Below, in pieces: positions 1-6,384 of a DNA stretch of 8,860 nt; positions within the stretch are counted from its first letter, which is position 1; every line of letters starts with the position of its first letter. The stretch comes from an uncultured Clostridia bacterium. GTDB lineage: Bacteria > Bacillota > Clostridia > Monoglobales > Firm-18. The translations under genes and the position numbers were made by a program. Under the pieces are notes generated by a model that was given only the letters and a program-made list of their open reading frames with translations, did no database searches and was not told the DNA's origin. The DNA lies in the NCBI GenBank assembly GCA_937914775.1, contig CALDNB010000201.1, positions 1-8,860 on the forward strand. Reading direction: 5' to 3'.

Positions 1-11
1 ACGGGTCATAG

Positions 12-20
12 TGTTATAAT
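12..20 (+). promoter_or_regulatory. Extended -10 promoter element
   Basis: The sequence TGTTATAAT is a perfect extended -10 (TGn-TATAAT) of the housekeeping sigma factor type. Transcription would begin about 6-8 nt after the hexamer, near 26-28, which is just upstream of the riboswitch aptamer and fits it as the leader of a transcript. A -35 box at the usual 17 nt spacing would fall before base 1, so it cannot be judged. The -10 match and its position relative to the aptamer are seen; promoter activity is inferred. Confidence 0.65.
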
Positions 21-27
21 GGTCGGC

Positions 28-115
28 AAATGAATATTTAGCAAAATCGGCGAAAGTCGGTGACGCAAAGCAAAGAGGCTAAAGCTTTATGCCATGCCAG
101 TCCAGCTGCAATGAT
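28..115 (+). ncRNA. GEMM-I (cyclic-di-GMP class I family) riboswitch aptamer
   Basis: Recognised by eye from the family core. GCAAA (41-45) is followed by stem P2 (46-51 with 56-61) capped by the GAAA tetraloop 52-55, then the invariant GACGCAAAGC (62-71). P3 carries a GAAA-receptor-like internal loop: G77-C93, G78-C92, C79-G91, then U80, A81-A82 platform, A83 facing U88, A89 and bulged U90. Aligned on the tetraloop, bases 40-71 match Vc2 positions 20-51 without gaps. G100 and C109 then keep the spacing of Vc2 G83 and C92. The predicted ligand pocket is A40 (Vc2 G20), A67 (A47) and C109 (C92). The G-to-A change at position 20 is the hallmark of GEMM-Ib RNAs that recognise 3',3'-cGAMP or are promiscuous, so the ligand is c-di-GMP or cGAMP. 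P1 outside the pocket (39-110, 38-111, then mismatches) is short and AU-rich and I cannot draw it securely; both ends are approximate. Confidence 0.88.
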
Positions 116-158
116 ACAAGGCCTGTTAAGGCTTTATGTTATTGCAGCTTTTCTTTTT
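104..158 (+). terminator. Intrinsic terminator, expression platform of the riboswitch
   Basis: Bases 104-124 pair with 129-149 in one long stem: 20 of 21 positions pair (several G-U), with one C-A mismatch (117/136) and a GTTA loop (125-128). A T tract, TTTTCTTTTT, follows at 149-158. It lies between the aptamer and the first gene. The left arm contains C109 and neighbouring bases needed by the aptamer, so the ligand-bound aptamer should block the terminator. This predicts transcription ON with ligand. The stem and T tract are seen; the direction of control is inferred. Confidence 0.85.
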
Positions 159-161
159 GCA

Positions 162-168
162 AGAGGGG
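162..168 (+). promoter_or_regulatory. Ribosome binding site of the VTC gene
   Basis: AGAGGGG lies 6 nt before the ATG at 175 and immediately after the terminator T tract. It decides the start: the in-frame ATG at 136 lies inside the terminator stem and has no such site. Confidence 0.75.
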
Positions 169-174
169 ATTTTT

Positions 175-867
175 ATGAATGTTGTAACAAGAGAAGAAAA
201 GAAGTTTTTAATAAATATTGATGAGTTTCGTTCTAAATCTCATTATCTCGATATGCTTATGATACAAGATGAACATAACGGAACAGACGGCTACATCATA
301 CGCTCTCTCTATTTTGACACAATTTACGATGATGATTTTTTTGAAAAGCTTGAAGGCGTTGAAACAAGGCGAAAAATACGGCTTAGAATTTATGACCCAA
401 AGCACGATTTTGCAATGCTTGAAATGAAGCAAAAGCAAGGGGCTAATCAGAAGAAACGCTCACTTCGTATGACAAAAGCGGACGCAGAGGCGTTAATTGC
501 CGGAAAGTATGAAGTTTTGTTAAAATACGAAGAAGATTTTGCAAAAGAGTGCTACGGGCTTATGCACTGCAAATGCTACAGACCCAAAACCATTGTTCAG
601 TACAACAGAAAAGCATACATAGCAAAAGAAAATAAAATCAGAATTACATTTGATAACAATATTGTAGCAACCGAAACAAATTTTGATTTGTTTTCGGAGA
701 ACCTTGTAATGTATCCTGTTCTTGATAAATTCAATGTAGTCCTGGAGGTAAAATACAATGGTTTTTTGCTTGATTACATCAGGCAATTTATAAACAGTAT
801 CAATAAAAGCGAACTGTCAGTCAGTAAATACGCTTTGGCAAGACAACAAAGTTACGCAGAAATATAA
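175..867 (+). CDS. VTC-domain protein (polyphosphate polymerase-like)
   Basis: A 230-residue soluble, cytoplasmic protein that is a complete single VTC domain (PF09359), the triphosphate-tunnel-metalloenzyme fold that in yeast Vtc4 makes polyphosphate from ATP. Family landmarks are in order: RxEKKF (6-11), RSLYFDT (43-49), RRKIRLRIY (65-73), LEMKQK (82-87), KKRS (93-96), YNRKAY (143-148), KIRITFD (154-160), LEVK (190-193) and SKY (217-219). The basic residues and glutamates that line the tunnel in Vtc4-type enzymes therefore look kept. It has no SPX domain and no membrane span, as is usual for bacterial members. The ATG at 175 is chosen by its Shine-Dalgarno site; an in-frame ATG at 136 lies in the terminator. 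It is first in the operon, 17 nt before the DUF4956 gene. Bacterial VTC proteins often sit beside DUF4956 and CotH genes (recalled, not checked). Whether it makes polyphosphate or handles another triphosphate is open. Confidence 0.88.
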   Translation: MNVVTREEKKFLINIDEFRSKSHYLDMLMIQDEHNGTDGYIIRSLYFDTIYDDDFFEKLEGVETRRKIRLRIYDPKHDFAMLEMKQKQGANQKKRSLRMTKADAEALIAGKYEVLLKYEEDFAKECYGLMHCKCYRPKTIVQYNRKAYIAKENKIRITFDNNIVATETNFDLFSENLVMYPVLDKFNVVLEVKYNGFLLDYIRQFINSINKSELSVSKYALARQQSYAEI

Positions 868-884
868 TTTAAGGAGATAGTATT

Positions 885-1565
885 ATGAGAAGTCAGATTT
901 TTAACTTAATCAAGGACCAGTCTGTTTTAACCTGGGAGCAGATTGCGGCAAACATTTTCGTTTCAGGAATTATAGGGTTTTTAATTTTTATTTCCTATAT
1001 GATTACACACAGGGGTACTATTTACAGTAAAAAATTTAATGTTTCTCTTGTTGTACTTACTGTTCTTACCTCGATGGTTATGACTGTTATCGGAAACAAT
1101 GTTGCACTTTCTCTTGGTATGGTTGGTGCGCTTTCTATTGTTCGTTTCAGGACTGCTATTAAGGACTCAAGAGATACTGTTTACATTTTCTGGGCAATAA
1201 TTGTCGGTATTTGTTGCGGTGTAGGAGATTTTATTGTTGCAGGTATCGGAAGCGGTCTTGTGTTTATTTTGCTTCTTTTATTTGGTGCTATTAAGAACAA
1301 CAACCGTATGCTTGTGATTATCAGATGCGGCAGAACTCGTGAAGCACAAATACAGGCAGTAATGTATAAATTTTTTGGAGCAAAAGCTGTTTTAAGGGTT
1401 AAAAATTCAACAGATACATCAATTGAATTTATATATGAAGTTACGCAGAAACTTCTTTTACAGGCAGAAAGAAAGAATAACGTTGCAATCAATGATGAAA
1501 TTTATAAAATCGGCGATATTGACTATGTAAATACGGTAATGCAAAACGACGAAATTTCAAACTGA
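885..1565 (+). CDS. DUF4956 family membrane protein
   Basis: A 226-residue protein recognised as DUF4956 (PF16316), of unknown function. Hydrophobic stretches suggest three to four membrane spans at about 21-41, 53-70, 100-118 and 119-136. Between them lies the family's most conserved stretch, GMVGALSIVRFRTAIKD (78-94), followed by a conserved YIFWAI (100-105). The C-terminal 90 residues (about 137-226) are hydrophilic and probably form a cytoplasmic alpha/beta domain. The Shine-Dalgarno AAGGAG (871-876) is 8 nt before the ATG. It lies directly between the VTC and CotH genes, supporting a joint function with them; a membrane partner for the cytoplasmic VTC protein is a reasonable guess, nothing more. 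Confidence 0.88.
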   Translation: MRSQIFNLIKDQSVLTWEQIAANIFVSGIIGFLIFISYMITHRGTIYSKKFNVSLVVLTVLTSMVMTVIGNNVALSLGMVGALSIVRFRTAIKDSRDTVYIFWAIIVGICCGVGDFIVAGIGSGLVFILLLLFGAIKNNNRMLVIIRCGRTREAQIQAVMYKFFGAKAVLRVKNSTDTSIEFIYEVTQKLLLQAERKNNVAINDEIYKIGDIDYVNTVMQNDEISN

Positions 1566-1571
1566 TTATTT

Positions 1572-1579
1572 GGGAGGTG
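1572..1579 (+). promoter_or_regulatory. Ribosome binding site for a TTG start (CotH gene)
   Basis: GGGAGGTG, 6 nt before the TTG at 1586. No ATG or GTG in frame lies at a sensible distance, so this site supports TTG initiation. Confidence 0.75.
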
Positions 1580-1585
1580 TAAGGG

Positions 1586-3067
1586 TTGAAATACAAATTA
1601 ATAGGTTTATCTGCAACAACCCTTACGTTGATTGTTGTAATCTTTATAAGTATGTATATGCCGGAAGACAACGGTACAAGATACATAGAACATATACTGG
1701 CGGAAGAGAAAACGGAGTGCATTTCGCACTCAGATAATACCCTTTGCTCTCATCTTCCAATTGTAAATATCAATACAAACGGTGCGGAAATTCCTGGTAA
1801 ACCTGTTTACGATGAAGAATTTAATGTGATAGATTACACATTGGCACAAGACGGTACAACATCCATAAGAGCGTCTTTAGGTGTGATAAATGATGAAAAG
1901 GCATATAATCATCTTACTGATAAGGTCCAGAATATGGGTGATATTATGATAAGAGTCCGTGGGCATTCATCAAGACGTTTTGAAAAACCTAACTATTATT
2001 TTCGCTTTGTAAACGATGATGGCTCTAATAATCCACAGCAATTTCTTGGAATGGACCCTCATCACGAATGGGCACTTCATGGTCCGTTTCTTGACAAAAC
2101 GCTGATACGGAATTATATGTGGTATAACATAGCAGGTGAAATTATGGACTATAGTCCTAATGTTCGCTTTTTTGAACTTGTATTAAATGGTGAATACAGA
2201 GGGCTTTATCTTGCAACAGAAACCATAACTTCCGGCAAAGATGGTTCAAGGCTGTCACTTGCAGTAGATAAAAAGGACAATTCCTTTTCCGGTTATGCAC
2301 TCCGTATTGACTGGGGCGATGGCGGAGAAGAAAAGAAAATATATCCATTTACAAATTATACAACAAGAGCAAAAACTCAACACGAACTTGTGTATCCGGG
2401 CACAAAAAATATGACTCCCGACCTTAAAGAAGCCATTAAAAATGAGTTTTCGTTATTTGAAAAAACTCTTTATTCCTATGACTACAACAATAAAAAATAC
2501 GGATACAAAAACTATATTGATGTAGATTCATTTGTTGATTATTTTCTTATTAATGAACTTACCTGTAATTATGATGCAGGTTCACTTTCAACTTACATTT
2601 ATAAGGATACTTCCGGAAAATACAAAATGTGTGTGTGGGATTTTAATTCCGCCTGTGATATGTATCAGGAGAGTTCTATGCCAACAGACGAATTCAGGCT
2701 TAACTCAGGAATATGGTACCAGATGCTCTTTATGGACCCTGACTTTACAGACAGGGTTGTTGAAAGATATGGAGAGTTAAGAAAAACGGTGTTCAGTGAA
2801 GAGTATTTGTTTGGTTTTATTGACGATACAGTAGATTATCTGGGGCCTGCTGTTGAAAGAAATTACAGCAAGTGGGGTTACACTTTCAGAGAAAATTATG
2901 ATTTGCTTAATCCGGTGGACAGAAATCCGAGAAATTATGAAGAAAGTATTAATCAACTTAAGAATTTTCTTAAGAAAAGACTTTGTTTTATGGACGAAAA
3001 TATACAGTCTTTAAAACAATTCAGCGCCGAATCTAAAACGAAAAAGTATAATGAAGTATCAGATTAA
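1586..3067 (+). CDS. Membrane-anchored CotH kinase family protein
   Basis: A 493-residue protein starting at TTG. An N-terminal hydrophobic segment (about 5-24) without an obvious cleavage site should anchor it with the rest outside. From about residue 50 it is a CotH domain (PF08757), the atypical protein-kinase fold of the Bacillus spore-coat kinase CotH. It starts with LPIVNI and continues through RGHSSRRFEKP (125-135), the family's RGxSS-K motif. Next come FLDKTLIRNY (168-177), NGEYRGLYLATE (201-212, the NGxYxGLYxxxE motif) and VWDFN (350-354, in place of the usual WDFD). Length is typical of exported CotH-like proteins. No spore gene is nearby; the context is polysaccharide synthesis, so its target is more likely a secreted protein or the glycan than spore coat. 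The gap to the next gene is 20 nt. The substrate cannot be deduced. Confidence 0.87.
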   Translation: MKYKLIGLSATTLTLIVVIFISMYMPEDNGTRYIEHILAEEKTECISHSDNTLCSHLPIVNINTNGAEIPGKPVYDEEFNVIDYTLAQDGTTSIRASLGVINDEKAYNHLTDKVQNMGDIMIRVRGHSSRRFEKPNYYFRFVNDDGSNNPQQFLGMDPHHEWALHGPFLDKTLIRNYMWYNIAGEIMDYSPNVRFFELVLNGEYRGLYLATETITSGKDGSRLSLAVDKKDNSFSGYALRIDWGDGGEEKKIYPFTNYTTRAKTQHELVYPGTKNMTPDLKEAIKNEFSLFEKTLYSYDYNNKKYGYKNYIDVDSFVDYFLINELTCNYDAGSLSTYIYKDTSGKYKMCVWDFNSACDMYQESSMPTDEFRLNSGIWYQMLFMDPDFTDRVVERYGELRKTVFSEEYLFGFIDDTVDYLGPAVERNYSKWGYTFRENYDLLNPVDRNPRNYEESINQLKNFLKKRLCFMDENIQSLKQFSAESKTKKYNEVSD

Positions 3068-3072
3068 TAATT

Positions 3073-3080
3073 AAGGAGGT
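3073..3080 (+). promoter_or_regulatory. Ribosome binding site for a TTG start (hydrolase gene)
   Basis: AAGGAGGT, a nearly perfect Shine-Dalgarno, 7 nt before the TTG at 3088. Confidence 0.8.
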
Positions 3081-3087
3081 ACAGGTT

Positions 3088-5253
3088 TTGAAAAAGTTTA
3101 TTATTATAATATCGCTTGTTATACTTGTACTCCTTGCTGTGGATTGGTTATATTTTTACGAAGGTGTGTATTTTGATTTTGGTGGTGAAAAACCGACAGA
3201 ATTTTTTACGAAGGCAGACGGCGAAGAAATATATATAAAAAATGGTGACTCATTTATACCTTTTGAGATACGAGGGGTAAATTTAGGTTCGGGACTTCCT
3301 GGCGAATGGGCAACGTCCTTTGCAATTGATGAACAAACATATTTAAGATGGTTTAAATATATTCAGGATATGGGAGCAAATACTATTCGTGTCTATACAG
3401 TTCAAAGCGACACCTTTTATAATGCCTTTTATAAATATAATTTAAATAACGAGAATCCGCTTTATATGCTTCATGGTGTTTGGGTGAACGATTATGTTCT
3501 CAACTCTCACAGAGATGCATACAGCAAAGATTTTTATGACACTTTTTTAGAAAATTCTAAAATAATGGTAGATGTTATTCACGGCAACAGAAAATTAAAT
3601 ATTGGCAGAGTTGCCAGTGCAGGTTATGGTACATATAAAAACGACATTTCCGACTGGGTTATTGGTTATATTTTAGGCGTTGAGTGGGATGACTCTACCG
3701 TTGCATATACTGATGATTTATACAAAGGCAAAGAGGGATACTCATCTTACAAGGGCAAATATATGTTTACATCAGATGATGCTACTCCCTTTGAAACAAT
3801 GCTTACAATGGTTGGTGACAAAGTTATCGGGTATGAAACTACACGCTATGGCGATCAAAGACTTGTTGCTTTTTCCAACTGGCCAACAACCGACCCTTTT
3901 GAGTACCCCGAAATTATCAAAAATTTCTTTATGAAATGTGCGCGTGTCAATGTGGAGCATATTAAAACTACTGACGCTTTTATTCCTGGTCAGTTTGCTT
4001 CGTATCACGTTTATCCATATTACCCTTATTACCTGAGTTTTGCAGAGGATTGGTCTGTTTTTGGAATTGATTCTAAGGAAACGTTTCGCAATGAAGATGG
4101 AAAAGTCAACGCATACAGAGCGTATCTTACAATGCTTAACAATCACCATACAATGCCTGTTGTAATCTCGGAATTTGGTGTTTCTACAGGACGAGGTATG
4201 GCACAAGTTGATAAGGATACGGGCAGAAATCAGGGTAATACATCTGAACATGCGCAAGGACAGGCTCTCGTTGATTGTTGGGAAGATATTAAGATTACCG
4301 GTTGTAACGGCGGCTGTGTGTTTACGTGGCAGGATGAGTGGTTTAAACGTACCTGGAACACAATGCACGCAGTAAATCTTACAAGAACTGCCTATTGGTC
4401 TGACTATCAGACCAACGAACAGTATTTCGGTCTTTTATCCTTTGACCCCGGTGACCAAAAATCAGTATGTTATGTTGACGGTGATGTTGCCGAGTGGACT
4501 GAGGATGATAAAATACAAAATGGCGATGTGGAACTTTCGGTTAAATATGACGAAAAGTTTATGTATTTTCTTGTAAACAAAAACGGTCTTGATTTTGAAG
4601 AAGATGTTTTATATATTCCTCTTGATATTACTCCAAAGACAGGTAGTAATTATTGCAAAAACTTTGGAGTGAAGTTTGACAGAGACGCAGATTTTGTCAT
4701 TGTGATTGACGGTAAAGAAAACAGCCGTATTATGGTGCAGGAACGCTATGATGCACTAAGGTCAACTTACGCAAAAGACATTTATAAATTTGACACTTAT
4801 TTTAAAGAAAACGTTCCTGATATAAATTCTTCTGAGTTTGTAAATGTCGAATTGATACTTCGTACGGCAATTGCTCTTTCGCCTGAAACCAAGGAAACTG
4901 TTGCGGAGTCTTATGAAACAGGAAAACTTTTATACGGAAATGCAAACCCGGATAGCGCAGATTTTAATTCTCTTGCTGATTTTTGCACAAGCGGAGATTA
5001 TATTGAAATAAAACTTCCCTGGCAGTTAATGAACTTTGCTGACCCGTCAAAAATGCTTGTTCATGATGATTATTACGAAGATAATTTCGGAATTGAATAT
5101 ATTAGCATTGACAGCATGTATGCAGGTGTTGGTATCGGAGAAGAAAGAATTTCACTTGGTGAAATTAAACTTAAGGGCTGGGATAACAAGGTTACCTATC
5201 ACGAGAGATTAAAAAAATCATATTATATAATGCAGGAATTATGGAAGGAGTGA
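3088..5253 (+). CDS. Membrane-anchored glycoside hydrolase-like protein with CBM9-like domain
   Basis: A 721-residue protein starting at TTG, with a signal anchor (about 3-20) and a large extracytoplasmic part. Residues about 55-450 look like a (beta/alpha)8 barrel of clan GH-A (GH5/GH2/GH72-like). It opens with IRGVN (61-65) and has MGANTIRVYTV typical of early strands. GYILGVEW ends in E199 at the expected acid/base place, VVISEFG provides E362 as nucleophile candidate, and FTWQDEW (412-418) closes the barrel. The residue before E199 is Val instead of the usual Asn. From about 463 to the end it resembles CBM9-like/DOMON carbohydrate-binding domains: DGDVAEW (464-470), then a KYDEKFMYFLV strand, ending in GEIKLKGWD. 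The gene lies 20 nt after CotH and its stop overlaps the next gene's Shine-Dalgarno. By analogy with BcsZ or YdaJ it would trim or remodel the glycan made by the downstream synthase; a glycosyl-transferase (GH72-like) activity is an alternative. The exact GH family is unknown to me. Confidence 0.78.
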   Translation: MKKFIIIISLVILVLLAVDWLYFYEGVYFDFGGEKPTEFFTKADGEEIYIKNGDSFIPFEIRGVNLGSGLPGEWATSFAIDEQTYLRWFKYIQDMGANTIRVYTVQSDTFYNAFYKYNLNNENPLYMLHGVWVNDYVLNSHRDAYSKDFYDTFLENSKIMVDVIHGNRKLNIGRVASAGYGTYKNDISDWVIGYILGVEWDDSTVAYTDDLYKGKEGYSSYKGKYMFTSDDATPFETMLTMVGDKVIGYETTRYGDQRLVAFSNWPTTDPFEYPEIIKNFFMKCARVNVEHIKTTDAFIPGQFASYHVYPYYPYYLSFAEDWSVFGIDSKETFRNEDGKVNAYRAYLTMLNNHHTMPVVISEFGVSTGRGMAQVDKDTGRNQGNTSEHAQGQALVDCWEDIKITGCNGGCVFTWQDEWFKRTWNTMHAVNLTRTAYWSDYQTNEQYFGLLSFDPGDQKSVCYVDGDVAEWTEDDKIQNGDVELSVKYDEKFMYFLVNKNGLDFEEDVLYIPLDITPKTGSNYCKNFGVKFDRDADFVIVIDGKENSRIMVQERYDALRSTYAKDIYKFDTYFKENVPDINSSEFVNVELILRTAIALSPETKETVAESYETGKLLYGNANPDSADFNSLADFCTSGDYIEIKLPWQLMNFADPSKMLVHDDYYEDNFGIEYISIDSMYAGVGIGEERISLGEIKLKGWDNKVTYHERLKKSYYIMQELWKE
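5243..5250 (+). promoter_or_regulatory. Ribosome binding site deciding the HEAT gene start
   Basis: GGAAGGAG overlaps the last codons of the hydrolase gene and lies 11 nt before TTG 5262. The in-frame ATG at 5241 would include this site within the coding region, so TTG 5262 is preferred, in line with the TTG starts of the two preceding genes. Confidence 0.65.
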
Positions 5254-5261
5254 GAAGCAAA

Positions 5262-6083
5262 TTGAAAATTGAGACAATGATTTATGCTTATATTGCGATT
5301 TGTGTTAGCATGATTTTGTATAATATTATTTACGTTTTTGTTTTAAATCACAGGGAACGTGCCCTTGCTTCTGACTCTAAAAAATTAGAGATAATATTAA
5401 ATGAGCAAATTGAGATATTAAAAAATGGTGGAGTAATAAGTGAAAAACATAAAAAGTTTCTTTGCCGTGAACTTGATAAAACTTCTGGAATAACTGCTTT
5501 TGACAAAGCACTTGAGGCAGTTTTTAAAACGGAGCCGGATTATACAGAAAAATATCTTTTGGAGACCTTCTCAGTTTTTGAAACTCTTACCCACAGATAT
5601 ATAAGTAAAGACACCCTCAAAATTGCGTATTTTCCTTACATTTTGCACAAATTTAATATTCTGAACCACTGCGATAGCGAAAAACTTGCTGATGTTCTTT
5701 TAGACCTTTTGCGTTCAGTTAATGTTTATTGCAGAGAAAATACACTAAAGGCTCTTTACAGTATGCGTAAACCGGCAGTTGTAAGAAAAGCCCTTAAAGT
5801 AATAGATACTAATCTTTCTTTTCATCATCCTAAACTTATAACCGATGGCCTTATGTTTTACAAAGGTGACAAAGAGGAATTAAAAGAAACGCTTTTCTCA
5901 TACTTTAAAGATTACTCTGTACAAATGAGAGTTAATATTTTAAATTACTTCAGGTTTTCGAATATAAAATGCGATGACAAAATGCTTGAGATTTTAAATA
6001 ATGAGACGGAAAACAACGAAGTCAGGTTTTCCGCCATTCGATATTTTGAAAAATTTCCATCTCCCGAGGCAAAACCTAGCTGA
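5262..6083 (+). CDS. Membrane-anchored HEAT-repeat protein, 5' part (ends at a frameshift)
   Basis: From TTG 5262 this reads 273 residues to a TGA at 6081-6083. A membrane span sits at about 7-28, followed by NHRER, and then a soluble region rich in alpha helices. The later part shows HEAT/armadillo-like paired helices, for example LLRSVNVYCRENTLKALYSM, RVNILNYFRFS and NEVRFSAIRYFEKFP, with the spacing and R/A positions typical of HEAT repeats. The repeat at the end is cut off, and the same type of repeat continues at once in the +1 frame, so the intact protein would be about 370 residues. HEAT repeats bind proteins, so a scaffold for the synthase complex is a reasonable guess. The ATG at 5241 is an alternative start but overlaps the Shine-Dalgarno. 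Without a frameshift correction the product lacks its C-terminal quarter. Confidence 0.75.
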   Translation: MKIETMIYAYIAICVSMILYNIIYVFVLNHRERALASDSKKLEIILNEQIEILKNGGVISEKHKKFLCRELDKTSGITAFDKALEAVFKTEPDYTEKYLLETFSVFETLTHRYISKDTLKIAYFPYILHKFNILNHCDSEKLADVLLDLLRSVNVYCRENTLKALYSMRKPAVVRKALKVIDTNLSFHHPKLITDGLMFYKGDKEELKETLFSYFKDYSVQMRVNILNYFRFSNIKCDDKMLEILNNETENNEVRFSAIRYFEKFPSPEAKPS

Positions 6084-6384
6084 TGCAGAACCTGTTATAT
6101 TAAATTTGGCAGAGAATTTGGAAAATCGAACATGGGAGTATCAGGCAATTGCAACTTCGGCACTGAAATCTTATCCCGGAGACACAACATATAGAATATT
6201 AGTTAAAAATCTGTCCAGTTCAAATTGGTATGTCAGACAAAACAGTGCTGTTTCCTGCGAGAAACTTGGTTATACATATCAGGACTTAATCAATGTATTT
6301 GACGGAAATGACCGATATGCAAGAGAAATTATCAGGTATCGTCTCGACCGAAGAAACAAATCGGAGGAGGCGGTGAAGGCGTAA
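6072..6384 (+). pseudogene. HEAT-repeat protein, 3' part in the +1 frame
   Basis: After about 6075 the reading continues one base further on. It gives AEPVILNLAENLENRTWEY, then SALKSYPGD and NWYVRQNSAVSCEKLGY, and ends at TAA 6382-6384. These are HEAT-type helices (WEYQAIATSAL, WYVRQNSAV) matching the preceding repeats. An ATG at 6001 opens this frame but lies inside the upstream gene, lacks a Shine-Dalgarno, and its first ~25 codons are the shadow frame. The fragment is best read as the C-terminal part of the same gene, separated by one extra base (or two missing) near the AAAA run at 6071-6074. Its stop overlaps the next ATG by one base, so the original gene was translationally coupled to the glycosyltransferase. 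Either the gene is broken in this strain or the base is an assembly error. Confidence 0.7.

Noticed and set aside
25..30. GGCAAA as the conserved 5' core of the riboswitch (would give G at position 20)
   Set aside because: It is not adjacent to stem P2; the GCAAA at 41-45 has the exact family distance to the GAAA loop, so position 20 is A40.
11..117. Seven-pair helix between 11-17 and 111-117 as aptamer P1
   Set aside because: Bases 11-17 overlap the -10 promoter and would not be transcribed if transcription starts near 26-28.
136..174. Upstream in-frame ATG for the VTC gene
   Set aside because: It lies in the terminator stem without a ribosome binding site; ATG 175 has AGAGGGG at 6 nt and gives the normal VTC N-terminus.
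3772..4368. 198-residue open frame on the - strand
   Set aside because: It lies wholly inside the hydrolase gene, has no family features or ribosome binding site, and is a shadow frame.
6071..6083. Programmed +1 frameshift site in the HEAT gene
   Set aside because: No prfB-like CUU-UGA or internal Shine-Dalgarno is seen at the stop; mutation or sequencing error is simpler.
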